Below, one piece after another: positions 1-8,772 of a stretch of DNA of 64,000 nt (its first letter is position 1; each line of letters begins with the position of its first letter). A program made the position numbers and the translations under genes. Origin of the DNA: Polynucleobacter sp. AM-7D1 (GTDB taxonomy: Bacteria > Pseudomonadota > Gammaproteobacteria > Burkholderiales > Burkholderiaceae); assembly GCF_018688455.1 (NCBI RefSeq), contig NZ_CP061319.1, positions 620,001-684,000 on the forward strand, read 5' to 3'. The notes beneath the pieces were generated by a model. It did no database searches. It worked only from the letters and a program-made list of their open reading frames with translations, and was not told the origin of the DNA.

Positions 1-407
1 TTACCGAGCAATACCATTGGCACATCAGCCACTTGGCCGATGTAGTCAAAGCTGGACATTGGATCGTACGGGAGCTTGTCATACAGGGCTTGTGCTGTAG
101 CCATGCCCATGTGGTGAATATAAATTGTGTAGCCATCTGGAGCTGCACGAGATACCTTAGTGGAAGCAATTGTGCCGCCAGCGCCAGGAACGTTCTCAAC
201 AACCACTGTTTGACCTAAAGCCTGACCCATTGGCACTGCAATTAAGCGTGCGATGGAATCGGTTGGGCCACCAGCTGCAAATGGAACAACCAAAGTAATA
301 GATTTCGTTGGCCAATCTTTTTGGGCGGATGCAATATTGCTGCCCAATAAAGCGCTGGCGCTAACAACTGCAGCAATTCCAGCGAATATAGTTTTCTTTA
401 ATTTCAT
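1..407 (-). CDS. Bug/TctC-family periplasmic solute receptor (3' part cut by window edge)
   Basis: Only the first 135 codons are inside the window. The N-terminus is a Sec signal peptide (MKLKK, hydrophobic stretch, cleavage near SNIASA-QKDWP). It is followed by the family hallmark WPTKSITLVVPFAAGGPTD and then VENVPGAGG and APDGYT, which are typical of Bug receptors of the tripartite tricarboxylate transporter type. These bind organic acids in the periplasm. A GGAGA Shine-Dalgarno precedes the ATG. It is the last visible gene of the minus-strand series fabI-chrA-maoC-mmgE-citE, so its ligand is probably the acid processed by those enzymes; that link is inference. No TctA/TctB membrane genes are visible; orphan Bug receptors are common in Burkholderiales. 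Confidence 0.9.
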   Translation of the reverse strand, partial: MKLKKTIFAGIAAVVSASALLGSNIASAQKDWPTKSITLVVPFAAGGPTDSIARLIAVPMGQALGQTVVVENVPGAGGTIASTKVSRAAPDGYTIYIHHMGMATAQALYDKLPYDPMSSFDYIGQVADVPMVLLG

Positions 408-466
408 TTAAGTCTCCGTTAATGTGTAATGCGAGCTAATTTTGCCACTTTTAATAACTATCGGCT

Positions 467-1312
467 TTAGGGTTTACCAGTAATGGCTAGTGTTCTTTGA
501 GCCAATAAGACCACTGGTCGATCAATCATGCGTCCATCTAATTTCACTGCGCCACCCTTGGATGCTTTATCCGCTTCAATGACGCGATGCGCCCAAGAGA
601 CTTCTGCAGCGGTAGGCATAAAGGAATCCTTCACCAGGGAAACTTGTTTTGGGTGGATGCATAGCTTGCCACCAAAGCCCATTCTTTTTGCGCGCTCTGA
701 ATCATCTGTGATGCGCTCAATATTGTCAGTAGAGGTAGTAACCCCATCAATTGGAGGGGCAATCTGTGCCAAGCGTGAGGCCAACACAATCTGAAAGCGT
801 GCCACTTGTAGTTCAGTCTCTTGTGCATCGCAGACCATTCCTAAGTCTGCTTGTAAATCAATATTGCCTAATGCTAAGCGCAACACCTGCTCAGAGTTTG
901 CAATCTCATTAAGGCGATCAAGTCCAATGGCAGTCTCAATCATCGGAATGATTGCCGTGTTTGGCAGAATTTGTGCTGCACCATTAATTTGGTCGAGAGA
1001 TTCGCTCTTAGGAATTAATAGGCAAGGCGCATCTAATTCTTGTATCAAGATCAGGTCCGCTGAATAAAAATGGCTGCCAGGAGAATTTGATCGAATGATC
1101 AGGCGCTTTTTTTGTTCTGCACTAAACGTAGGCCAAGCAGAGCGAATAGCTGCGCGTGCAGACTCTTTGTCTTCCTCGGCAACTGCATCTTCTAGGTCGA
1201 TGATGACACCGTCGGCGCCACTGTCCAAGGCTTTACTAAAACGCTCAGGGCGTGTGCCTGGAACAAATAAGAATGTGCTACTAAAGCCAAGGGGTGTATC
1301 AAGTGGGTTCAT
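467..1312 (-). CDS. CitE-like HpcH/HpaI aldolase family CoA-ester lyase
   Basis: 281 aa, close to the usual CitE/malyl-CoA-lyase-like length. It starts with FLFVPGTRPERFSKA and GADGVIIDLEDAV, has an IPMIET segment (metal/substrate Glu) and ends in the GFGGKLCIHPKQV motif shared by stand-alone CitE-like proteins. Known members cleave citramalyl-CoA, malyl-CoA or beta-methylmalyl-CoA into acetyl-CoA plus a 2-oxo acid. With a MaoC-type hydratase and MmgE/PrpD enzyme directly upstream and a TctC receptor 59 bp downstream, a (citra)malyl-CoA lyase role is plausible. The exact substrate cannot be read from the sequence. The gap to the upstream mmgE gene is 53 bp. Confidence 0.85.
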   Translation of the reverse strand: MNPLDTPLGFSSTFLFVPGTRPERFSKALDSGADGVIIDLEDAVAEEDKESARAAIRSAWPTFSAEQKKRLIIRSNSPGSHFYSADLILIQELDAPCLLIPKSESLDQINGAAQILPNTAIIPMIETAIGLDRLNEIANSEQVLRLALGNIDLQADLGMVCDAQETELQVARFQIVLASRLAQIAPPIDGVTTSTDNIERITDDSERAKRMGFGGKLCIHPKQVSLVKDSFMPTAAEVSWAHRVIEADKASKGGAVKLDGRMIDRPVVLLAQRTLAITGKP

Positions 1313-1365
1313 CTATGAGGCTTTATTAAAAATGTTGCAAAAGAGAAAAATAAGCAACCCTCAAA

Positions 1366-2736
1366 TTAAGGGAGTAATTGACCTATCTTGGACTGATTGC
1401 GGATATTCCACAAGCGCTCAATAGCGGCACTCATCTCGCTGGGGTTTGCGCCACCACTAAATGCAGCAAGACGCATGGCCTTATCCGTAATCTCAGCACG
1501 GCTGAGGGTATTGCCTGGATCGCCTTTGGGTTCATCAACACGACCCTCTAATACTTCTCCATTATTTAAATAGACTTTGACTTTGCCGATCCAACGCTGG
1601 GGGTAGGCGCTATCTACTTCGGGATCCAAGACCATGGTGACGCGATCGCGGAATGAGCAAATTTCTTGATCATAAAAGTGTTGATCAAACTCTTGTAAGC
1701 CAGCAAATTGATAGTGCGCAACTAAGGCCAATACAGTTCCCATGGAGAACTTAGATTGGTGCACGGTAGCAGGATCTATTACTGGGCCCAACACATCAAT
1801 TGCTCCTTGGTGAACCAAAGTTTCTACCTTAGCGATATCGCTAGGCTTGAGATTTTGTTGCAACATGACTTGCAATAAGGCATCGGCAGCAGGGTGGGTA
1901 TGACGACAAGAGGCGTGATATTTGAAGCTGGTTTCTGCAATAGTCCAGCGAGTTCCCAATCGATCAATTAATTTGCTTGGATCTGCATCGCTCGACATGC
2001 CCGCAGCTAAACCTTGTTTACCTTCTAAGATATGTTCAGCACCAGTAAAGCCGGATTGCGCTAAGTAGGCTGACATTAAGCCGGTTGAGGCGGCATGCGC
2101 TGTATGTAGTTGCTTGGAGTCGGCAGCATCGCGCAGAAATTCCCAGAGGCCGGCAGATTGTGTTCCAGCTGAGCCAAAAGCATGCAACATTTGGCTTGGG
2201 TTGAGCTTGAGAAGATGGCCTACAGCTGCTGCAGCAGCCAGGGTGCCGGCGGTGCCTGTAGTGTGAAATGTTTTGTAGTGTGAGCGACCTAGGAATTCAC
2301 CAACCCGAATACCGACTTCATATCCTACAACTGCGGCTACGAGTAGATCTTTTCCAGAAGCGCCTATGGCTTGGGCCGTTGCAAGAGCAGCAGGAAATAC
2401 GATAGTGCCTGGATGAAATACAGAGCCATTGTGCACATCATCTTGTTCGGCTACGTGCGATGCGGCTGCATTTGCTAAGGTAGCCAAGAAAGGGCTTGAA
2501 GTTGTGCGGTGAATCAGAATTTCAGCAGAGCCAGGGTTGCTAGCATTGAAGCCGCCCATACTTTGTGCAAACTTTGTAATGGCCTCTACGGGGCGCGAAC
2601 CTTTGCCAGCAATTGCAGAGCCAAACCAATCCACTAGTAAATCTTCGGTGCGGGCAATGACTTCTTCAGGGATGTCACCCAGTTTTAATTCAGAAGCAAA
2701 TGTAGCTAAGGCTTTAGATAAATGCGGAGTAGTCAT
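1366..2736 (-). CDS. MmgE/PrpD family protein
   Basis: 456 aa from ATG 2736. A longer reading from 2808 would run back into the upstream maoC gene and lacks support, whereas AAGGA lies upstream of 2736. The family includes 2-methylcitrate dehydratase and cis-aconitate (itaconate-forming) decarboxylase. Segments that line up with the family's active site are visible: D and H in QDDVHNGSVFHPG, an HTTGTAG stretch, K in DAADSKQLHTAHA and H in FKYHASCRHTHP. The gene is separated from maoC by 14 bp and is likely co-transcribed with it. The reaction is unassigned; dehydration, isomerisation or decarboxylation of a C5/C6 acid is possible. Confidence 0.85.
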   Translation of the reverse strand: MTTPHLSKALATFASELKLGDIPEEVIARTEDLLVDWFGSAIAGKGSRPVEAITKFAQSMGGFNASNPGSAEILIHRTTSSPFLATLANAAASHVAEQDDVHNGSVFHPGTIVFPAALATAQAIGASGKDLLVAAVVGYEVGIRVGEFLGRSHYKTFHTTGTAGTLAAAAAVGHLLKLNPSQMLHAFGSAGTQSAGLWEFLRDAADSKQLHTAHAASTGLMSAYLAQSGFTGAEHILEGKQGLAAGMSSDADPSKLIDRLGTRWTIAETSFKYHASCRHTHPAADALLQVMLQQNLKPSDIAKVETLVHQGAIDVLGPVIDPATVHQSKFSMGTVLALVAHYQFAGLQEFDQHFYDQEICSFRDRVTMVLDPEVDSAYPQRWIGKVKVYLNNGEVLEGRVDEPKGDPGNTLSRAEITDKAMRLAAFSGGANPSEMSAAIERLWNIRNQSKIGQLLP

Positions 2737-2750
2737 AACAACATAATTCC

Positions 2751-3635
2751 TTACGCTAAAACTGCAGTGGCTTGCATAGTGAGCCAGCCTTCGTGATCTT
2801 CGGCCCAAATAGAAATAGTTTTTCCAGACGGATCTTTCTCGAGATCGGGTTTGGCGCTGACTTTAAAAGGATTGATATCAAAAGTAGGGCGAATGGCGCG
2901 GAACTCAAAGCTTTTCAGTCTGCAGCCTGGAAGGCTTTGACGCACGAGATCTACCAATAAGGTTGCAATTAAAGGGCCATGAACAATCAGGCCAGGATAG
3001 CCCTCTACTTCAGTGACGTATTTACGATCGTAGTGAATGCGATGACCATTAAATGTCAGTGCTGAGTAGCGAAACAATAAAACATCATCAGGCGTAATCG
3101 TCTTGGTCCACTGTGCATCTGTGGGTGCTGGTGTGGGTGCAACAGGTTTATCGTCTGGGCCCGGTGCATCGCGATACACGATGTCATGTTCTTCAATTAA
3201 GGCTAAGCCATTTTGATTGGAGATTGCATGCTTGACCAGTACGAAAATGAGATCACCGGTGCGACCTGCCTTGTGTGTAACGGATTCAATTCTGGAGACG
3301 CGTTCGATTTCATCTCCAACCGCAAGTGGAGCTAGCCATTGAACTCGGCTACCAGCCCACATCCGACGTGGTAGCGGTACAGGTGGTAAAAATCCGCCAC
3401 GTTTAGGGTGGCCATCAGGACCAATTTCGGATTGAAGAGCGCATGGCAAAAAATAGAGCCAATGCCATAACTCCGGAAGAAAAGTTCCATCATTTGGTGC
3501 AGGATCGGGTCGATCGAGCGTTGCAGATAAAGCTTTGACAGGTGCTGCTGTGACGATGTCTTGAAGTGTTTCGGTTTTACCGAGCCACTCTTGGAGATGG
3601 ATGATTGTTTGAGGTTCGATTCGCATAACTTCCAT
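2751..3635 (-). CDS. MaoC/HTD2-like hotdog dehydratase (mesaconyl/itaconyl-CoA hydratase type)
   Basis: 294 aa double-hotdog protein: an N-terminal FAS1-like dehydratase domain (about 1-150) and a C-terminal MaoC-like domain containing RYSALTFNGHRIHYDRKY and GLIVHGPLIATLL. The TFNGHRIHYD segment is typical of 3-methylfumaryl-CoA (mesaconyl-C4-CoA) hydratases and related itaconyl-CoA hydratases. These hydrate the unsaturated C5-CoA ester before a CitE-like lyase cleaves it, which fits the citE-like gene downstream. The start could be the first ATG (3635) or the ATG three codons later (3626); neither has a clear Shine-Dalgarno. The substrate is inferred from context. Confidence 0.8.
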   Translation of the reverse strand: MEVMRIEPQTIIHLQEWLGKTETLQDIVTAAPVKALSATLDRPDPAPNDGTFLPELWHWLYFLPCALQSEIGPDGHPKRGGFLPPVPLPRRMWAGSRVQWLAPLAVGDEIERVSRIESVTHKAGRTGDLIFVLVKHAISNQNGLALIEEHDIVYRDAPGPDDKPVAPTPAPTDAQWTKTITPDDVLLFRYSALTFNGHRIHYDRKYVTEVEGYPGLIVHGPLIATLLVDLVRQSLPGCRLKSFEFRAIRPTFDINPFKVSAKPDLEKDPSGKTISIWAEDHEGWLTMQATAVLA

Positions 3636-3666
3636 TATGCCAATTTCAGCTCTAAATGCGATGGGT

Positions 3667-4992
3667 CTAGATCAATAAACTCGCCAGCAAATGACTGAGT
3701 AAGCCGGCCAAGGCTGAACCAGTTAACACGCTAATCACACCTTTTTGAAATTTAAACAGCGCCAAGCCTGCAAGCAAGGTAATTGCAATCGAAATCCAAG
3801 AAATGGAGCCACCAAGACCATGTGGAAAAAAGACATGATAGGCAAAGAACAGTCCAAGGTTGGCGATGACGCCAACTACAGCGGCAGAGATTGCTGTGAG
3901 TGGTGCAGTGAAACTCAACTTGCCATGTGTGGACTCAATGAGTGGTCCACCGACCAAGACCAGGAAAAAAGAGGGTAGGAAAGTAAACCAGGTGGCAACG
4001 CAAGCACCAAGCACGCCAAACCAAAATGGATTGCTATTGCCGATGAGATGTTGAATGTGACCAGCGAGGTAGCCAACAAATGCTACTACCATGATGAGTG
4101 GTCCGGGGGTGGTTTCTCCAAGCGCTAAACCATCCATCATTTGGCCAGCACTGAGCCAATGAAATTGATCGACAGCACCTTGATAAACATAAGGCAGAAC
4201 CGCATAAGCGCCACCAAATGTGAGAAAGGCAGCCTTAGTAAAAAACCAAGCGATCTGTGGATAGAGTGTTTTCCATCCAAAAATTAGAGCCAATCCGATA
4301 AATGGAATAAGCCACAGTCCTGTAACAACTGAGCTATGTAATACCAATCTTTTTCTAGAAAACTTGGCATGCTCTGGAGTTGGCGTGTGATCGTCAATGA
4401 TTGCAGCAGCATGCGTCCCACTCACTTTATCGTGAGAGGCGGTTTGTTGAAAATATTCTGGGTAACGCTTGCCACCCCAAATGCCAAGCAAGGCTGCGAA
4501 GATAACAATAATCGGGAATGCCAGGTTGAATATAAATATCGCTAGAAAGGATCCCAGTGCAATCCAACGCAATGCTTGATTGTGAATCGTGCGCTTACCA
4601 ATCCGGACTGCGGCATGCAGGACAATAGCGGTGACAGCAGGTTTGATACCAAAGAAAATAGCGGCAATCCAAGGTACCTGGCCAAAAGTCAGGTAGATCC
4701 AGGATAGGCCAATCAAAATAAATAGAGAGGGCAAAACAAAGAGGGTGCCGGCTAGAACCCCACCCCAAGTCCGATGCATGAGCCAGCCAATGTAAGTGAC
4801 CAACTGCTGCGCCTCTGGTCCTGGTAAGAGCATGCAATAGTTCAGTGCATGTAAAAAGCGCCGCTCAGAAATCCAGCGACGCTTCTCAACAAGCTCTTGG
4901 TGGAGGACAGCAATTTGCCCTGCAGGCCCACCAAAGCTAATAAAGCCGAGCTTGGCCCAAAATTTCAGGGCTTCGCGAAGTGGAACGCTCAA
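3667..4992 (-). CDS. chrA: chromate transporter ChrA
   Basis: 441 aa, the usual length of long-chain two-domain ChrA transporters of the CHR superfamily. The N-terminal half carries FWAKLGFISFGGPAGQIAVLH; the C-terminal half repeats the fold with KAAFLTFGGAYAVLPYVYQGA. About ten hydrophobic segments place it in the inner membrane. The family exports chromate by proton antiport; some members may move other oxyanions such as sulfate. The start is a TTG whose bases overlap the fabI stop (TTGA), so it is translationally coupled to fabI. The pairing with fabI and a CoA-ester catabolic set has no obvious functional logic. Confidence 0.9.
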   Translation of the reverse strand: MSVPLREALKFWAKLGFISFGGPAGQIAVLHQELVEKRRWISERRFLHALNYCMLLPGPEAQQLVTYIGWLMHRTWGGVLAGTLFVLPSLFILIGLSWIYLTFGQVPWIAAIFFGIKPAVTAIVLHAAVRIGKRTIHNQALRWIALGSFLAIFIFNLAFPIIVIFAALLGIWGGKRYPEYFQQTASHDKVSGTHAAAIIDDHTPTPEHAKFSRKRLVLHSSVVTGLWLIPFIGLALIFGWKTLYPQIAWFFTKAAFLTFGGAYAVLPYVYQGAVDQFHWLSAGQMMDGLALGETTPGPLIMVVAFVGYLAGHIQHLIGNSNPFWFGVLGACVATWFTFLPSFFLVLVGGPLIESTHGKLSFTAPLTAISAAVVGVIANLGLFFAYHVFFPHGLGGSISWISIAITLLAGLALFKFQKGVISVLTGSALAGLLSHLLASLLI

Positions 4993-5774
4993 ACTTCTTC
5001 CATTCCACCAACAACTTGGCTAAAGCCGTTATCAACATAAATGATTTCAGCGGTGATACCGTTTGCCAAATCAGATAACAAGAACGCAGCGGTATTGCCA
5101 ACATCATCAATGGTGACATTACGACGCAGTGGTGCAGTTTGCTCAACAGCCTCCAAGATCTTCCCAAATCCTTTGATGCCTGAGGCGGCCAAAGTTTTAA
5201 TTGGGCCAGCAGAGATACCGTTAGCACGAATGCCTTTAGGTCCAACTGAGCCAGCGATGTAACGTACCGAGGCTTCTAGTGAAGCCTTAGCCAAACCCAT
5301 CGTGTTGTAGTTAGGTACGTTCTTCATTGAACCTAAGTAAGTGAGGGTCAATAAGGACGACTTATCGCGCAACATAGGTAAAGCTTCTTTTGCCATTGCT
5401 GGGAAGCTGTAAGCAGAAATATCATGGGCAATTTTGAAGCCTTCACGAGACAGGCCCTCTAAAAAGTCGCCGGCAATTGCTTCGCGTGGCGCAAAGCCGA
5501 TCGCATGAACAAAGCCATCAAACTGAGGCCAAGTCTTTGCCAAATCCTTGAATAGGGCAGTAATCTGCTCATCACTGCCAACATCACAGTCAAAAATCAG
5601 CTCGGTATTGAATTCCTTAGCGAAATCGACGATACGGTCCTTAAAGCGCTCACCAACGTAGGTAAAGGCTAATTCAGCCCCTTCGCGGTGACATGCCTTG
5701 GCAATGCCATAGGCAATAGAGCGGTTAGAAAGAAGGCCGGTAATCAGAATTTTTTTGCCAGCGAGAAAGCCCAT
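4989..5774 (-). CDS. fabI: enoyl-[acyl-carrier-protein] reductase (NADH) FabI
   Basis: 261 aa short-chain dehydrogenase fold. It contains the FabI cofactor loop ILITGLLSNRSIAYGIAKA and the catalytic residues at the same numbering as in E. coli: Tyr146 (LTYLGS), Tyr156 and Lys163 (YNTMGLAKASLEA). It catalyses the last reduction in each cycle of fatty acid elongation, and this enzyme class is the target of triclosan and isoniazid-type inhibitors. The start ATG at 5774 lies about 50 bp from the divergent yejA start, so the two share a short promoter region. It is first in a possible minus-strand operon running to the TctC gene. Confidence 0.97.
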   Translation of the reverse strand: MGFLAGKKILITGLLSNRSIAYGIAKACHREGAELAFTYVGERFKDRIVDFAKEFNTELIFDCDVGSDEQITALFKDLAKTWPQFDGFVHAIGFAPREAIAGDFLEGLSREGFKIAHDISAYSFPAMAKEALPMLRDKSSLLTLTYLGSMKNVPNYNTMGLAKASLEASVRYIAGSVGPKGIRANGISAGPIKTLAASGIKGFGKILEAVEQTAPLRRNVTIDDVGNTAAFLLSDLANGITAEIIYVDNGFSQVVGGMEEV

Positions 5775-5784
5775 ATCGTGTCCT

Positions 5785-5814
5785 TTGCTTCAAATGTGGT
5801 TTGCTATCTACAAT
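5785..5814 (+). promoter_or_regulatory. candidate yejA promoter, close to the start codon
   Basis: TTGCTT (5785-5790), an 18 bp spacer and TACAAT (5809-5814). Transcription would start near 5821, only a few bases before ATG 5825. No Shine-Dalgarno is visible before that ATG. Confidence 0.4.
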
Positions 5815-5824
5815 TGTTGCATAT

Positions 5825-7696
5825 ATGCCCATGTACCCTGTCATCCGCCAAATCCCCACTTTGCTGCTCTTAGCCCTTCTGGCTGGGGTAGCAGTCAATT
5901 CAGCTCAGGGTGCTCAGGGGATCGCTCAGTACGGCAAACCTAAATACGCGGATGGATTTAGCCATTTTGACTATGTGAATCCCAACGCCCCGCGAGGCGG
6001 CACCTTAACTTTGCCCAACCCGGATCGCCGAACAAGTTTTGATAAGTTCAATCCATTTACGCTGCGCGGTGTCGCTGCCCCTGGTATAGCTCAGCTGATG
6101 TTTGAATCTTTGGCGGTAGGCAGTGCGGATGAGGTCTCCAGTGCCTATGGTCTGATCGCAGAAGATATTGCGGTTGCGCCCGACAAGATGTCTGTGGTGT
6201 TTCGGATTCGTCCAGAGGCGAAGTTTTCGGATGGCAGCCCGATCTTAGCTAGTGACGTCAAACACAGCTTTGACACTTTGATGAGTTCACTTGCTAATCC
6301 GCAATTTAAAACGGTTTATGCCGATGTCAAGCAAGCGGTAGTGGTTTCTGATCGAGTAATCCGTTTTGATTTCAAGAACAGTAATCCTGAATTGCCAGTG
6401 ATGGTTGGTACTCTTCCGGTGTTCTCTCGTAATTGGGGCAAGAAACCCGATGGCACGATTACACCATTTGATAAATTGACCTTTGAGCTACCGATAGCTA
6501 GCGGTCCGTATGTGATTGAGTCATACAAAGCTGGTAAGACCATGATCTTTAAGCGCAACCCAAATTACTGGGCTGATCAAGGCGGTAAGACGCTTAATGT
6601 CCGTGTCGGTTTTTATAACTTTGATCGTGTGAATTACAAACTCTATAGTGATGATGCCGTTCGCCTAGAAGCCTTTAAAGCTGGAGAGTTCGATGCTCTG
6701 GTGGAGTACCGCGCCAAGAATTGGGCAAAGAGTTACGTTGGCCCCAGATTTAATGATGGCACCCTAGAAAAGAAAGCCTTTTTAAATCACAACGGCGCGG
6801 GCATGCAAGGTTTTGCTATGAATGTACGTCGTCCGATTTTTCAGGACCCGCGTGTGCGACAAGCCTTGGGTTATGCACTCGACTTTGAGTGGTTAAATCG
6901 CCAACTTTTCTTTGAGCAATACAGTCGAATTAATAGTTACTTTACCAATAGTGATCTGAGCGCCAATTTTGATGGCCCTCGCAAACCCACTGAAGCAGAA
7001 TTGAAATTACTCAAACCTCTAAAGGCGCAATATCCTAAGTGGGTGCCAGATGCAGTCTTTGATCCGATGCCTCCTGCACCTTCAACTGCTGCCCCTGATA
7101 GTTTGCGTCAGAATCTGCGCAAAGCGAGGGATTTATTAGCTCAGGCTGGTTGGCAATATCGAGATGGCGCTCTGCGCAATATACAAGGCGAGCCATTCCG
7201 TTTCGAGATGGTAGAGGATGGACCATTTTTCTTAAGAGTGATTTCTTCGTATGTGCGTAACTTAGAGAAGCTGGGTATTCAGGTGGATATTCGGACGAGT
7301 GATTTTGCTTTGCATCAGAAGCGCATGGATGAATACGACTTCGATATGACCACCATTCGTTTCCCGGACTCACAAAGCCCGGGTAATGAATTGTGGGATC
7401 GCTTTGGTAGTCAGGCTGCAAAAGAAAAAGGTTCTGACAATGTGATCGGGGTTCAGTCTCCAGTGGTCGATGCCCTGGTGGATGCGGTTGTCAAAGCTCA
7501 GACCCGTGAAGAGTTACGTGCAGCCACTAGAGCTTTAGATCGTGTTCTATGGAATAGTTATTACGTGATCCCGCAGTGGTACAACCCGACACACCGAATC
7601 GCGTATCGTAAAGAGATGCGCTACCCAGAACCCCCTTTGTATTACACCGCTGAATCTTGGATTCTGCTTAATTGGTGGAAAGAAGGGGCGCGCTAA
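5825..7696 (+). CDS. yejA: peptide ABC transporter substrate-binding protein, YejA type (SBP family 5)
   Basis: 623 aa from ATG 5825 (ATG 5831 is also possible). An upstream TTG at 5801 falls inside a likely promoter and would spoil the signal peptide MPMYPVIRQIPTLLLLALLAG. The mature part begins QYGKPKYADGFSHFDYVNPNAPRGG, the usual opening of YejA-type family 5 binding proteins, and continues with GTLTLPNPD and LIAEDIAVAPDKMSVVFRIRP. It binds oligopeptides (in E. coli also microcin C) in the periplasm for the YejBEF importer encoded directly downstream. The stop overlaps the yejB start (TAATG). Confidence 0.92.
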   Translation: MPMYPVIRQIPTLLLLALLAGVAVNSAQGAQGIAQYGKPKYADGFSHFDYVNPNAPRGGTLTLPNPDRRTSFDKFNPFTLRGVAAPGIAQLMFESLAVGSADEVSSAYGLIAEDIAVAPDKMSVVFRIRPEAKFSDGSPILASDVKHSFDTLMSSLANPQFKTVYADVKQAVVVSDRVIRFDFKNSNPELPVMVGTLPVFSRNWGKKPDGTITPFDKLTFELPIASGPYVIESYKAGKTMIFKRNPNYWADQGGKTLNVRVGFYNFDRVNYKLYSDDAVRLEAFKAGEFDALVEYRAKNWAKSYVGPRFNDGTLEKKAFLNHNGAGMQGFAMNVRRPIFQDPRVRQALGYALDFEWLNRQLFFEQYSRINSYFTNSDLSANFDGPRKPTEAELKLLKPLKAQYPKWVPDAVFDPMPPAPSTAAPDSLRQNLRKARDLLAQAGWQYRDGALRNIQGEPFRFEMVEDGPFFLRVISSYVRNLEKLGIQVDIRTSDFALHQKRMDEYDFDMTTIRFPDSQSPGNELWDRFGSQAAKEKGSDNVIGVQSPVVDALVDAVVKAQTREELRAATRALDRVLWNSYYVIPQWYNPTHRIAYRKEMRYPEPPLYYTAESWILLNWWKEGAR

Positions 7697-8772
7697 TGCA
7701 AGGACAAATGTGGTCTTATATTTTCAAGCGTGTGCTCTTGATGATCCCTACCTTGTTAGGTGTTTTAACTCTCACCTTTGCTGTAGTGCAATTTGTGCCG
7801 GGTGGTCCAGTTGAGCAATTGATGTTGGAGCTCAAAGGTAAGGGTGATGCTGCAGTGAGTGGGGCAGAGTCTTCTGGTGGCGGCAGCAATTATCGTGGCC
7901 GCCAAGGTGTTGATGCCGAGCGCTTAGCTGAGGTCAAGGCTTTGTATGGTTTTGATAAACCGCCAGTAGAGCGTTATTTCATGATGCTCAAGCGTTTTGC
8001 CCAGTTTGATCTCGGTCAGAGTTACTACCAACATCAAAGTGTTTGGCAGTTGGTGGTTTCTAAATTGCCAGTATCTATCAGCATAGGTTTATGGACTTTC
8101 TTTCTGACTTACTTAGTGTCAATACCCTTGGGTATTGCTAAGGCGGTCAGGGATGGATCCCGCTTTGATGCGGTGACGAGCACGATGATTTTGGTGGGCT
8201 ATGCCATCCCGGGATTTGTGTTGGGTGTTCTCTTGCTTGTCATCTTTGGTGGCGGCAGTTTCTTGCAAATCTTCCCACTGCGCGGACTGACTTCAGATAA
8301 CTGGAGTGAGTTGAGCATGATTGGGAAGGTAATGGATTATTTGTGGCACTTAGTTTTACCGATTACTGCTTCAGTTTTAGGAAGTTTTGCAGTGATTACG
8401 ATGTTGACGAAGAACTCTTTCCTGGAGGAGATTCGTAAACAGTACGTGTTGACTGCGAGAGCTAAGGGCCTCACTGAGAAGCAGGTACTTTGGAAGCACG
8501 TCTTCCGTAATGCGCTCTTGCCTCTGGTGACAGGTTTTCCAGCAGCCTTTATTGGCGCCTTCTTTACCGGATCCTTGCTGATTGAAACCCTATTTTCTTT
8601 GGATGGCCTGGGTTTACTGTCTTATGAGTCCGTTATGAGACGCGACTATCCAGTGGTTTTCGGAACACTTTATCTTTTTACCTTGATCGGTTTATTTACT
8701 AAATTGATCTCGGATCTTTGTTATGTCTATATTGATCCGCGTATTCAGTTTGGTGCTGGAGGTAGCTCATGA
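7696..8772 (+). CDS. yejB: peptide ABC transporter permease YejB
   Basis: 358 aa from ATG 7696, which overlaps the yejA stop; a GAAGGGG Shine-Dalgarno sits just upstream. It is a multi-pass inner membrane permease of the binding-protein-dependent family: N-terminal helix MIPTLLGVLTLTFAVVQFVPGGP and an EAA-type cytoplasmic loop ARAKGLTEKQVLWKHVFRNALLP that docks the ATPase. The insertion GAESSGGGSNYRGRQG near residue 60 is typical of YejB compared with DppB. It partners YejE, whose gene overlaps its end by four bases (ATGA). Confidence 0.93.
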   Translation: MQGQMWSYIFKRVLLMIPTLLGVLTLTFAVVQFVPGGPVEQLMLELKGKGDAAVSGAESSGGGSNYRGRQGVDAERLAEVKALYGFDKPPVERYFMMLKRFAQFDLGQSYYQHQSVWQLVVSKLPVSISIGLWTFFLTYLVSIPLGIAKAVRDGSRFDAVTSTMILVGYAIPGFVLGVLLLVIFGGGSFLQIFPLRGLTSDNWSELSMIGKVMDYLWHLVLPITASVLGSFAVITMLTKNSFLEEIRKQYVLTARAKGLTEKQVLWKHVFRNALLPLVTGFPAAFIGAFFTGSLLIETLFSLDGLGLLSYESVMRRDYPVVFGTLYLFTLIGLFTKLISDLCYVYIDPRIQFGAGGSS

